Translations under genes and position numbers: made by a program
The notes under the pieces: model-generated
Seen by the model: the letters and a program-made list of their open reading frames with translations, nothing else
What the model was told of the DNA's origin: nothing
Database searches by the model: none
Source: Rhodamnia argentea
Lineage: Eukaryota > Streptophyta > Magnoliopsida > Myrtales > Myrtaceae
NCBI RefSeq assembly: GCF_020921035.1
Contig: NC_063154.1
Coordinates: 32,249,948 to 32,313,947, forward strand
Length of the DNA: 64,000 bases
Direction: 5' to 3'
Shown here: piece by piece, positions 11,702 through 22,110 of the stretch
Numbering within the stretch: position 1 is the first letter of the stretch
Layout of the letters: each line of letters starts with the position of its first letter

Positions 11702-13277
11702 TGATGCTTAACATAAGTGCTAGGGACAATCCATTATGATGTTTTGTAGATGACAAAATAATTAAAGGCTACTAATGTGTTTATTGGTTGAGTAGAATAA
11801 GGTAAAAGAAGCACAAGCCGTTATGCAGATGGTGTATTAACAAAATGTTCGAAGGCTATGAGTTACCTATCAATGGTGAACAAGGCATTGGGCATAGAGG
11901 TGTCTACAAGTTGAGGAACCTAAATAGAAGGTGAACAAGCCTAGAACGGGAAGTTCAATAAAGCATGGAAGGACTTTGGATAGGTGAACAACGAGATAGA
12001 GCAGCAATTGCCAATACACTTGGAGGAATCAAAAGATGGAGCCCAAGATACCGCATTGAAATTTTGCATCTGAAGTTCTGGATATTGCATTTGAGAAGAG
12101 AAGTTTATATTGACTTCAGTTGGATGTTCAAACTCAAGGCAAGACTCACATATCTGTTTCTGAAGGGGTTGAATCATATTATTCGGATTAAGTGAAGTGT
12201 CACATATGTAGCTTCAACCACACTTTTGAATGAAGACTCATACGTGAGCATCAACAAGGTTTCTATCAACATCAAACACAGTGTTATCTCTGTTCGGATA
12301 CTAAAGACTTGTTTCGTTTATGAAAACTATTCGGACACAGCGAAGGTATTCAGATACAAAAGACTGCTTCTATTTTCGAACTCTGTTTTCGAAGATTGTT
12401 CAGAAACCGCAAAATATATTGATTCCAGATTTTAAAGACCCGTGCTTGACATATGTCCATTGTTGCTGAGGCATTTATGAAAGTTTGTAATCTTTGATTG
12501 ACATGATTATTCTATAATATGATTGATAGAATATCCTTGATTGGAAATTACCTTCCATAGGATAAGAAAACTTTCATACTTGAAGAACTCCACTTATGAA
12601 AATCGAAGATTGAGTTGTATGGGTGACTGAATCTGAGGTGTTTAGATTTTGTACCAACGGCTACAAAATCTTTCTAGGTACAGTCTCTTCTAATTAACAT
12701 TGATGGTGTCCAATCGGTGATTGAAGAGCAATCCTTTGAAAATCTGTCCAAAGGCAAGTTTGGGGGTGAAGGAGTATAAAATGATATCCATGGTGTCGCT
12801 ATGGTGTAGGATTAGAATCATAAATTCTAAGGTGCTAGAGTTATTCAGATTCATACTTGTACTCGTGAGCTTTATACGACAATCAATGAAAGGCTTTGTA
12901 AGAGTAATTGAGAGAGGATAATGTGATCTATTAAAGAGAGTATTATCACTTGTTGTAAACCTCTAGCCAATCGACCGTCGCCGTGGGAGAGTGGACGTAA
13001 GCTTAATTTAAGCCGAACCACCGTAATCGTCGTATGCAATAGTCTCTACCTCTAAACTCTTATCGTTGTGTTTGATAGAATATTGCATATAGATGTTCAT
13101 ATTCAGAATCTGCTTATCCAGAAATTTCATACTCGTGTTCGGAATCATTAACTGCACATATTTAGATTCTAATTCTACGTACATTTTGATTTGATTTTTT
13201 TAATTCTGCATTTTTTAGTCAAAATTATTTAGAATCACATATTCACCCCCCCTCTATGTGATATTGCTGATACAACA
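11702..13277 (+). mobile_element. 5' LTR of a Sirevirus-like copia element
   Basis: A 1.58-kb LTR is inferred from its TG start (TGATGCTTAAC) and its CA end (GATACAACA). It is followed after 2 bp by a primer-binding site for initiator tRNA-Met (12 bp, 13280-13291). It contains a promoter-like TATAAAAT at 12775-12782. A long LTR, an iMet primer site and the gag that follows are characteristic of the Sirevirus lineage of Ty1/copia. The matching 3' LTR is not in the window, so the left boundary is inferred from the TG alone. Confidence 0.65.
12775..12782 (+). promoter_or_regulatory. TATA box of the Sirevirus-like LTR
   Basis: TATAAAAT inside the 5' LTR, about 500 bp before the primer-binding site, placed where a retrotransposon U3/R promoter would sit. 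Confidence 0.45.
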
Positions 13278-13279
13278 AT

Positions 13280-13291
13280 TGGTATCAGAGC
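13280..13291 (+). other. Primer-binding site (initiator tRNA-Met)
   Basis: TGGTATCAGAGC, the complement of the 3' end of plant initiator Met tRNA. It lies 2 bp after the LTR end and 51 bp before the gag start codon. It marks the strand and type of the element. Confidence 0.85.
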
Positions 13292-13341
13292 AGGTTGCTC
13301 ATCATTTTGAAGTGTTTTTACTTCTGAGTTAACGATCTATC

Positions 13342-14145
13342 ATGTCTAGCAATAATTCTTCAAGATCGTGTGATGCACAGTTCAACAACAAACCTCCCTA
13401 TTTTGATGGAAAGGATTATAATGTTTGGTGCAATAGTATGAAGTGGTTCTTCAAGGCTGTAGACAATCCAATGTGGGATGTTGTAACTAACGGAGTAAAT
13501 TACACTATAACACCAGCCACTACTATAGGAAACGGGAACAATACTCCTACACCTACTTTGTCAGAAGTCGAACGATCCAAAAGACAAGGACTTGACTCTA
13601 AAGGTGTTTATTCTCTCTTTTGTGCTTTATCTCCTGCTATATATAACCGTGTTGTAGAAGAAGGCTCATCTAAGGCCATATGGGATAGACTCCATGTTAC
13701 CTATCATGGAACCGACAGAGTCAAGGAGACCAAACTCAGTTTTTTGCTAAGTGATTATGAAGCATTTAAGATGAAGCCAGACGAAACAATCGCTGAAATG
13801 ATTAACTGATTTCAAGAAATTGTGAATGGTCTCGCTCATCAAAATGCTCCTATTTCTAAACTTATGTAGGTTCACAAGATTCTTCGAGGACTTACGAATG
13901 ATTGGAACTACATGAAACCTTCCATTCAAGAATGTCAAATAATCAGACCATTATCCATTGATGAACTTGTTGGGACTCTACAATCGTACGAAACAGAATG
14001 GGTCAACAAAGAAAATGATGCGAAAGGTAAAAAGTTGATTGCTTTAAAATCTAACATTGATTCTGATGATTCGGGCTTGTTGTCTTGTCGAGTGACTAAA
14101 CAAGTACTAAACAATCTTATTATTCAGCCTCTTTTCACAAGTTGA
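13342..14145 (+). pseudogene. Gag of Sirevirus-like copia element, two nonsense mutations
   Basis: Starts at an ATG (MSSNNSSRSC). Recognisable UBN2-type gag motifs follow: PPYFDGKDYNVWCNSMKWF, SKAIWDRLHVTYHGTDRVKE, LLSDYEAFKMKPDETIAEMI. The same frame continues past a TGA at 13807-13809 (Arg codon expected in NRFQEIVNGL) and a TAG at 13867-13869, through HKILRGLTNDWNYMKPSIQ to LSIDELVGTLQSYE, then ends. The zinc knuckle, protease, integrase and RT that should follow are absent; the element is truncated near 14150. It cannot make a functional polyprotein. Confidence 0.85.
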
Positions 14146-14540
14146 AGATGCACTTATGTAGGTCATCTAATAGAGCCCTTTCGAATGTCGAGATCGCTTT
14201 TGAAAGTTGATGATTAACCTCGATTTTTTCATAACATGTCGAGACCCCTTTCGAATGTTGGAAAGGTTCAAGTGGTTAAAGAATAAGGAACATGATCTCC
14301 TATAGCGCCAAAATATCGATTAAAGAACAATGTCATGGAGATACCCAATATTGCGGCAGGAGATTGCCCGGCATTGATGGAGAGGCAGCTTGCTTGACGG
14401 TCACCGCTGCTATAGAGGCACCCTCCCCCAACTAGAGAGGTTGCTTGACGCAGCAAAGAGGCAGCCAAAGGCGGTGGTTGTGGAGAAAATATGATTGTCT
14501 TTGTGTCTGCCATCTTAAGAAATTTTATCCTGGTCTATCA
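14146..14540. other. Junction spacer between two retroelements
   Basis: No gene. It contains a repeated 'cctttcgaatgt-cgaga' motif (14175 and 14245). Its last five bases (tatca, 14536-14540) are the target duplication of the solo LTR that follows. Confidence 0.5.
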
Positions 14541-17303
14541 TGTCAAGCCCCGAACCCGTCGAGCTCGTGAACATCCCATCTAGCCGTTTCTGTTTTAAAT
14601 TGGCTTCCGGGATCCTTCGGCCCACAATTTCAAAAATCCATAAAATAGGCGGAAGCGGGTAAACATCTCCATACATCAATACAAATGAATGACTTAGGAC
14701 AAAAGTGGTATACATCATACATCCGTATATTACACTTCAATTGATAGAGTGGTCAAATACCAATGGTTCAATCTTAATCCATAAAATCCAACATAATCCA
14801 TAAGGCCACGAAATATCTTATATTCATTCGACCCACAAATTTCACGAATGCTAATCCTTAGCAGACTTGATGTCCATCGCCCGATACCCGAAAAATAGGT
14901 CCCATGACGGGGTGAGATTTACATCTTAGCAAGCTCATCCTAAACCTAGATTAGGCCGTTAGTACCTCCAAACAACTTCTCAAATCAAAGACGCCCGAAG
15001 ACATCCATAAAACCAGTATAAGCAGGATGCATGTGCAAGCATAAACATTGGCAAATCAAACAATTACAATAACCAGGCATTCAATATTTCAAACACAGCT
15101 CCATATACTAGCACAATAATCCGATTTCTCGATACAAGGCCTGCGTAATAACGCATCATGCTATATTGTAACTGGACGGACCCGCGTAATAACGCCTCAG
15201 GCTATTATAAATATTCCACGTTGATCCAGAGCCCGCGTTTAACACATCAGGCTATCATATAAAATTCCACATTGATCCAGAGCCCGCGTTTAACGCATCG
15301 AGCTATATTATAACGGGACGGACCCGCATAATAACGCCTCAGGTCGTTGTAACCCGCGTAATAACGTCTCGGGTTAATATCCTGCGTTTAACGCCTCAAG
15401 ATAATATAATTACTCTCAACGCCCGCGTAATAACGCCCCAGGCCATATAGTATTCCAGACTCGCGTAATAACGCCTCAGGTCGGTCTAACCCGCGTTTAA
15501 CGCCTCAGGTTAGCATCCCGCGTCTAACGCCTTAGGATGAATACAAAACCCCGCGTAATAATGCATCGGGGTATAATATAGTCTCTTATATACATTGACC
15601 CCGCGTCATAACGCTTCGGGGTATAAGCGCCATTCTCGGACCAGCGTTAATACACCTCATGTCATTTAAAATCACAGGGCACTCTGGCCATTCAAAAGCA
15701 CATGACACAATATGGCAGATTATCAAGTCAGTCAATCTCGTGCCAATACAAGCATAAATCATGCACAATGGCTAATCGAGACCCATACAATCACATAGTC
15801 AATCGAGGCTACATATACGTCGAATATCCATACCACAATTACAGCCACATAAGTCACAAATTCACCTCAATTCAGCCAAGCATAAACTCGGTTCCTACGA
15901 TCACAATCAACGTTACTTCATATGAACACGATTTGACTAGCAAAAATCATCATTCGAAGCTCAAACTTGTCTCTTGATACCCTAACTTCCTAGTAAAGGT
16001 TTAGAGGTCACTTACCCGTAGGTCCAGTTAGCATAATTTCCAATCCAAATGAGCCACTCAACTCAGCCCACTCAAAGCCAAAAGGGCAACTTGCGCATAC
16101 CTAAGAAAATTGCATCGAAACTCATTTATTTCTCACATCTCTTGTGCCAATACTTCGTCGATGCATCAATTAACATCATAAGGTGCCTTAACAATGAATT
16201 TAAGACAAAGCGACACCATCCACAGCCCTTAATAGGTTCGGTTTACTCAGTCCCAAAACAGGGCAAATTCTGTTCTGTCTTATACCATACCAATCAGCCC
16301 ATAGCTTCACTCTAAGATTCAATTTAATGTAAAACCAACTTGCCAAAACCTTATTCTATAAGTCTAATATGTTCATCAAAAATTTGAAGCCAATATAACA
16401 CCTCTAAGACCTCTAATCAATCCGATTTCCTCAGGTGTGCAGACGGTCAGAATCTGCCTCCCAGAAATCACCTCAAATCAGCCATGAAAACCCATCCTAA
16501 CTCAATTAAAACTGTAACCCTATCCGATCCATCTCAAGTACTATGATTCAAGAGAGTCTCACCGAAATTTTGGAGCCATTTGAAGTCTTGAAGCCCACGA
16601 AACAGCTCCTCCCCCAAAACCAGTCAGATTCTATCCCGTCAGGACCTTTGTCCGTTCAAACAGGTCTACGGGAAAAACTACTAGGCCAAAATTTTCTCAT
16701 AATATATCTCTGGAAAGCCAAGACAATTATCTTTCAAATGGAGGTGACCTTACCTCAAAACGACTTCGAACGAAGGAGATATGGCCGAAACAGTGAAGCA
16801 CGTTGGGCTGGTCGGGCGAGCAGGTTCTGCTCGTGAAGAAAAAAAAAAGAAGAGGAAGAAGGAAACGTGGAGAGGGAGAGAGAAAGTGGTCAGTTGATTC
16901 AAGGAGAGAGAGAGACTTGTCCTCCAATTTTGCTTGGTCAATAAGTAAATAGTGAGCACATGGGTCAAATGGAGTCAAAATATCCCATTTCTCTTATCCA
17001 TCAATTTTGTTCTAGAACCTTTTACCCTCATTGACTCTCTCTCCAACAAATTTTTGGCAGCCCTAGGGTAGAAAAGACCAAAATACCCCTTGGATCACTT
17101 AGGGCAAAATTAATGCTTGAGGGGTAAAATGGTCATTTTACACTTGTCGCCTGAAATTCTGATTTTCTTTCCAAATCAAATTACCATTGATGAGACAGCG
17201 TCCAATTCCTATCCAATGTTAGAATTCTTCATTTCCATGCTTCCAATTTCGAGATTCCATCTCAAGTCAATAGTCTCAAGGGGTCGGAATTCAGAATGTT
17301 ACA
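14541..17303 (-). mobile_element. Solo LTR, ~2.76 kb, perfect 5-bp target duplication
   Basis: Begins TGTCAAGCCCCGAACC and ends GAATGTTACA. It is bounded by the identical 5-bp repeat tatca at 14536-14540 and 17304-17308. TG...CA ends with a 5-bp duplication define an LTR; no internal retroviral genes or second LTR are present, so it is a solo LTR left by recombination. Many plant Ty3/gypsy-type LTRs begin TGTNACAT and end GGGGCTTGACA. This LTR reads that way on the minus strand (family knowledge, moderate certainty). It carries an internal hairpin array at 15137-15664 and a purine-rich tract near 16840-16915. Confidence 0.85.
15137..15664. repeat. Array of ~14 covarying hairpin units inside the solo LTR
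   Basis: About 14 irregularly spaced units have the form X - (c)gcg(t)[aata or tta]acgc - ctca - X'. X and X' are complementary but differ between units: TAACCCG/CGGGTTA (~15351), CTAACC/GGTTAG (~15487), CATCC/GGATG (~15514), ACCCCG/CGGGGT (~15548 and ~15599), GACC/GGTC (~15321), AGCC/GGCT (~15230). An inner stem gcgt/acgc closes a 3-4 nt loop. The fixed core with changing yet complementary stems looks like selection on folding. A few units (first, second, eighth, last) have weaker stems. Confidence 0.8.
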
Positions 17304-17308
17304 TATCA

Positions 17309-19204
17309 CACCCTCAACCTTGGGATTTTTATCCTACTTATATCCCCCTATATGCCCCCTATGTCCTATCCTGGACAGTTACCAAACACATGATAGGATA
17401 AAACATATTCTATCTTGACTTATATCCCGACAACCAAACGCAACCTTTGTTCCCCGTCTCTCTATCCGTTCTTATTTGCTTCCCATGATCTTTCGAACAC
17501 TCTCGCATTAACCCCCCACATTGTCTCCGCTAATTTAAATTCGATCCCACCATGATTGTGCCCTCATTTTACTCATACCATCGGCCCTTACTATTTGTCA
17601 ATATATCTCCCTCCTCTAATATATCCACATGTTAATTAACAATTGCCTACTATAATTTCTACTATAGAGTAGTGTGGGAAACTATCTTCACAAATGGGAT
17701 GAAATGGAATAAGACTTTGAGGCGTGATTCCACTTCCGCCCGCCGCTAGGGTCTGGGTCATCAGAGTTGTCTTCTCTTCGGTTATATACATACATATACA
17801 TATATATATATATATGTGTGTGTGTGTATATATATATGTACACATACATATATAATCGAGATGTACACAAACATATATATACATATATATGTACACACAC
17901 ATATATATAATCAAAGAGAAGACAACTCTTCATTCCGAAATTAACTATATTCAAACACAACTTTTCATATCCAATAACGGTTAGTTCAAACATGTCTCTT
18001 CATGTCCAAATAACTGTGCATTTGGACACACCTATTCATGTTCGAATAATCGTACATTCGAACACACCTATTCATGTCTGAATCGGAAGTTATGTCCGAA
18101 CAGACACAAATCTTCCAAATTGTTAGTAAGAAATTAATATAAATTTTGAAATTAAAAATAGCAATAAAAAACTAGCTTCAACTCATACATGAACAATCGC
18201 ACTATTTCGGTAGGGATAAGCAATTAAATTATTATTACATTGTCGAAATTAAAATTAGTGCTAAGTGCGTAATTATTCACGCACCTGCACACATGTATTG
18301 TGGGGTCCAACCTACTTGCCCATTTCTCTATTTAGAAGACTACAATAACTTTCTAACTTATAAAGTGTTTCACACTTTCCATTCCATTTTATATGGGATG
18401 AAGTAAAGGTACTTTATTATTTGTTTTGCAAACAAATTTCAACAAGTAGGATAAAAATTCTGGCATCAACAATGTAAATAGCTACAAGGGGCCTTGATCT
18501 ATGTATATACTTCTTTCGACCCTTCGTTAGTTACTATGCTCTTGCCAGGGTCGGCCTAAACATCAAAACATTCATTTCTTCATCCAATCTCAAGATCCTC
18601 CCCCCCATGCATGTCATGTATAATATGTCGAGCGCTTAACTGAAACTTGTGGTCAATCTTTCCAAACTGCTAATTTCATTTATCAATTCCATCAACGGGA
18701 TTCTCGTGCCATTCAAATAAGGATCACTCACTTCTCATAGATCATTCATTTCTATTACATATGGTTGAGTTATTCGTTAGTATTTTTCCTACAAGCTATT
18801 GGAGAGACATCTCTTAAAACATTTTGATGATTTCCAAATTATCCTTTGGTATTTTATTTATCTTTGGTGTGTAGATGTTTGTTTTACACGGATAAGGATC
18901 ACATCATGGCCATTAGGTAAAAATCGCGTGAAGACTGAAGTTCTTTCGTAAAAACATTAGCTGAAGGCCTCAAAAGATTTAGTCACTACATATTTGATAT
19001 CGGAGCTTGAAAGATCAGGTTAAACGAGAAATATAAAGTCAATAGGTGCCAATATTTCCAAAAAGATAAACTAAAGTTGGTCACGCTTGATGGAAAAGGC
19101 CAACGGGAGGATTTCTATATTCTCGGGAACTATACACTGCTCTATCGGTGTAAAGCAGAAAGCTGTCAACGCGGACCAGCAGGTCAGCACCTATTTTAGA
19201 AATG
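17309..19204. other. Spacer with microsatellite hairpin and short tandem repeats
   Basis: No gene. 17785-17910 is an alternating (AT/GT/AC) microsatellite set between perfect 16-bp inverted repeats (17763-17778 and 17914-17929). 17950-18115 holds about four imperfect copies of a ~45-bp unit around 'attcgaacacacctattcatgt'. The remainder (18.1-19.2 kb) has nothing I can name. Confidence 0.5.
17763..17929. repeat. Inverted repeat enclosing an AT/GT microsatellite
   Basis: The arms at 17763-17778 and 17914-17929 are exact reverse complements (16 bp: agagttgtcttctctt). The 135-bp loop is itself almost wholly alternating purine-pyrimidine and self-complementary, so the whole could extrude as a cruciform. 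It may be a fossil foldback element whose interior has been overrun by slippage. Confidence 0.75.
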
Positions 19205-19279
19205 TTATGTCCGACGTTGAGAAAGGTACTTAGCGTAAGGACAAGCTGTCCCATCGAACTTCAACAGCTCTCTTGCTCC

Positions 19280-19545
19280 TCTATAGATGCTCAACAGCCA
19301 TTGGCGAATAACAAAAAAAAGTAAAGATAAATTAAAAATTTTAATTTTAATGAAACTACAAAATTGGTGACTTAAGCATTGGTCGTGCCACGTAGGACTA
19401 TTGGCGTCCACATTAGTGATTTCCGACGAATGGGACTCAACCGACAAATTGTCAAAAAGTATAGGACTCAATTGGCAGAATGAAAGGTTCATGACTGAAT
19501 TGGCAAAAGCACGATAGGTTTATGACTTTTTGGGTAATTTTCCCC
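19280..19545. mobile_element. Family B foldback element, right arm only
   Basis: Matches the right half of the elements at 29141-29544 and 48481-48859: 'ccacgta', then 'gactcaac-gacaaattgtcaaaa', then 'gactcaattggca', then 'cataggtttatgac', ending in a run of C. The left arm is missing or replaced. It sits the same distance upstream of the Gnk2 gene as its relatives do, so it was carried along in the segmental duplication. Confidence 0.6.
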
Positions 19546-19739
19546 GAAAAGTATCTAACCTATTTCATGCTTGTCCAACTATATACTAAAAAAGCATAGA
19601 CAAGGATGTTGGTCAATCAGAGGACATTGGAAATCTCTGGTCTAAGAATATTGAAGAGAGAAGAAAACAGAATAATCGACATTTGCACAAACGAAACGAG
19701 ACATAGAAGTAGTGGTCCAACCTATGTAATTGACACCCT

Positions 19740-19745
19740 TATATA
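19740..19745 (+). promoter_or_regulatory. TATA box of Gnk2 copy 1
   Basis: TATATA in the context 'gacacccttatatagcc', conserved exactly at 29761-29766 before copy 2. It lies about 180 bp before the start codon, leaving a leader of roughly 150 nt. The third copy has lost this stretch. Confidence 0.55.
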
Positions 19746-19925
19746 GCCAAAACTGGCCAACTCAAACGTTGAATCTATAGAGATTACATAAAAACAAATC
19801 TATATCAAAATGAATTTACTTTCTGAAAACCCTATGATGAGCCCTTTTTATACCTAACTCCATTTGTCTGTTTCTCCAAACTAAACAAAAGATAGTTGGA
19901 GGGAAAGTCGGTGAACACTATCATA

Positions 19926-20324
19926 ATGTCCACAGCACACAAAATCGCAATCCTGCTCATATTCCTCTCCCACTGTCTTTGTATCATAAGAAGTGACCCA
20001 GACGTGACTTTTGTGAGCAAGTTAGGCAATGTGGCGCGGTACTGGGATTGGGACGATTTTGCCAACGCATTCTACGTTGTCCTGCAGGATCTGAGGTCCA
20101 ACACTGCGGGAAATGGGTTCAACAAGTACACCCATTATGCTAACAACCGTGCCGAGTGCTTTGGCCACGGTGCGTGCAACGGTGCGCTAACGCAAGCAGA
20201 CTGTACTGGCTGCATGGCTTCCGCCTACGATGAAATCCAGAGAGAGTGCCCACGTAGTATCGGCACACAACTTCAGCTTCAGGACTGTAGACTTAGGTAT
20301 GAGCAATATTTGTTCACGGAATAA
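19926..20324 (+). CDS. Gnk2/DUF26 small secreted protein, intact copy 1
   Basis: 132 residues from ATG 19926; an upstream in-frame TTG at 19896 is not a credible start. Residues 1-23 form a hydrophobic signal peptide (KIAILLIFLSHCLCIIRS), so the product is likely secreted to the apoplast. The mature part has one Gnk2/stress-antifungal domain with DLRSNTAGNGF, a C-X8-C-X2-C signature (C84, C93, C96) and further cysteines at 78, 108 and 121: six in all, allowing three disulfides. Family members bind mannose and inhibit fungi, or act in salt and pathogen responses. Function here is inferred. Intronless. It lies in a same-strand series with diverged copies at 7.3, 29.9 and 49.1 kb. The N-terminal cysteine usual in ginkbilobin-2 is absent; C78 may replace it. 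Confidence 0.88.
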   Translation: MSTAHKIAILLIFLSHCLCIIRSDPDVTFVSKLGNVARYWDWDDFANAFYVVLQDLRSNTAGNGFNKYTHYANNRAECFGHGACNGALTQADCTGCMASAYDEIQRECPRSIGTQLQLQDCRLRYEQYLFTE

Positions 20325-21386
20325 CCGAAGCTCATGACGTGTCACGTATTAGATAATGAATAATCCAATGAGATCTCATCACGGTGTGATATGAACATGA
20401 AATAAATGACATCGTTGGCACCACTGGTCTTTGTATTTGTTCGAACCGATTCATCATCGACAAGAGCAGATCGATTTGATTCAACAATGTTTGGCTTGAG
20501 CCCATCCGAAATTGGTAGTGTTTGATCTTGACTAGGACAAATTTATATCAAGTAAATAGAAAATAGTTAAATTCGAAGAGGACGGCTTTCAATCTCAAAC
20601 TTTAAAAAAAAAAAAAAAACACATGAAATGCCTATATTTGTTGTTGAAATGTAAGGTATGACTATGGTATAACAAAACGGTCAAAATAGTAACCATGCAA
20701 ATCAAGATTGTTGTCAACTAACCGCATGGATATACGTACAAAATAGAACATACGCCGTCAATGTAAAGAACATTGATACAAGCGGTATTATCAACCCTTG
20801 ATTTAAGGATTATAACTACTCCCTCTCTTAAATTAATACTGTATTAAAAGGATTTGAACACATATCCTATAGTGGATTTGTCTCATCTAAATTAGAGATC
20901 CAGTTTACATCTATGTATCCTTCTAATAAAGCGAGAAATCTACTATATAAAATGCCATAGTTTTATATTCACATGGCTGAAAATTTACAACTTTGATGTT
21001 CATATTTGACCTTCATATTTTTCTTTTTGGCCCACTATTTTTGCTCATTTAGGCTCGCGTTCACACATAAAATAGGAAATTCGATTCCCATACAATAATT
21101 TACATGATGACACATTTCACAAGAATTAAGTACCCAAGTTACATGGTAGATAGCTCCCGTTTGTCTATAAAGTGATCGTACAAGCATTCGAGCTGATTTG
21201 AAGTCAAATTGCTAAGTAGGACGGCCAGCAAAAGACAACGAAATGATTCATTTGAAAATTAGAGAATAAGCATGTGCTCATCCAAGCATACAAATTGCAT
21301 CTCTTTCTCCGTGATACAAGTAGATAGAGATGGATCATGGATATATATACACACACGCGTTTCAGAAAATTCTTACCCGTAATCTT
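20325..21386. other. Gnk2 3' flank, shared with the other copies
   Basis: No second gene. 20330-20870 aligns with 30350-30870 and 49400-49960 (shared landmarks: 'tgatatgaa', 'atgacatcgttgg', 'cagtgtttgatcttgac', 'gaaatgcctatatttgttgttgaaatgta', 'gtcaactaaccgcatg'). It therefore marks the duplicated unit. 20600-20618 is an A-tract. The rest is A+T-rich spacer. Confidence 0.6.
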
Positions 21387-21799
21387 GGACTTGAGTACAC
21401 TACAAGTGCTAAAACTTGTGTATGAAGCACACTTTAATGTCAAAACTTTCAAAACGATCACTTAAGTACCAACTTTTTTGAAAAACGATCACTTTAGTGC
21501 CAAAACTTTTAAAACGATCACTTAAGTGCCAATTTTTTTTTAAAAAAATGATGATTTAAGTGCTAATTTTTTTTTAAAAAACACTCACTTTAGTGCCAAC
21601 TCCGGCAAGCCATGTCAGCTCAAATATTAATAAAAAAATAGGACATGTTGGATTTTCGGCGAGCCACGTCAGCTCAAATTGGATTGGCACTAAAATGATC
21701 GTTTTTAAAAAAACTTGGCACTTAAGTGATCGTTTTGAAAGTTTTGGCACTAAAGTGAGCGCAGTACACAAGTTTTGGCACTTGTAACATACTTTAGCC
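21387..21799. mobile_element. Foldback (TIR) element, family A, 9-bp target duplication
   Basis: A 413-bp element with ends GGACTTGAGTACACTACAAG and the matching inverted right end (...ACTTTAGCC). It is flanked by 9-bp direct repeats with one mismatch: cgtaatctt (21378-21386) and cgtaatgtt (21800-21808). Internal subrepeats around 'gatcacttaagtgccaa' are inverted between arms. It has the same design as 7783-8220 and the centre sequence 'gagccacgtcagctcaaa' is shared. Non-autonomous, MULE-like. Confidence 0.85.
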
Positions 21800-21949
21800 C
21801 GTAATGTTGCTAACAGAGCATTTCCTATAATGGTAAAGACATATATGATTAATAACTTACAAAAGCAACCAGTCATCATCATGAAATGTGTATACTACAT
21901 GCGAGGACAATAAATATAGGTAAAAGCAAACCTGCCCATTCCTGCGCAA

Positions 21950-22110
21950 TGTATTTTGTAGTAATTCAAGTATTGATCAAATCCAACAACAACAGCACCA
22001 ACATCCTCGTCATGCTCCATAAAAAACTCAGGCTGTTTGTTTCCCACCATCTTCAGGACTGCCGAGGTATTGAAATCCGCTTGTTCAAGCGTCTTCAATG
22101 TGTCATAGTC
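21950..22110 (-). pseudogene. Phosphoglycolate phosphatase exon fragment, frameshifted
   Basis: Minus-strand translation gives FFMEHDEDVGAVVVGFD and QYLNYYKI, the strongly conserved central block of plant phosphoglycolate/4-nitrophenyl phosphatases (HAD superfamily; chloroplast photorespiration enzyme). Just upstream, the expected GFQYLG-PEDGGKQ appears in another frame (22030-22075). Two frame changes are therefore needed to read one exon. No other exon of the gene is recognisable nearby. It is an isolated exon fragment, probably carried here by duplication or transposition. The flanking foldback element ends 150 bp away. Confidence 0.7.

Noticed and set aside
15137..15664. CRISPR-like array
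   Set aside because: Repeats are imperfect, irregularly spaced, in plant DNA and internally palindromic. They sit within an LTR.
15702..15977. 91-codon plus-strand frame
   Set aside because: It lies inside the solo LTR just after the hairpin array, has low-complexity His/Ser/Tyr composition and no domain.
17636..17993. Tyr/Cys/Ile-rich minus-strand frames of 92 and 101 codons
   Set aside because: These are translation of the AT/GT microsatellite and its flanks, not protein-coding.
19896..19925. Upstream extension of Gnk2 copy 1
   Set aside because: It begins at TTG, not ATG. The signal peptide starts properly at 19926.
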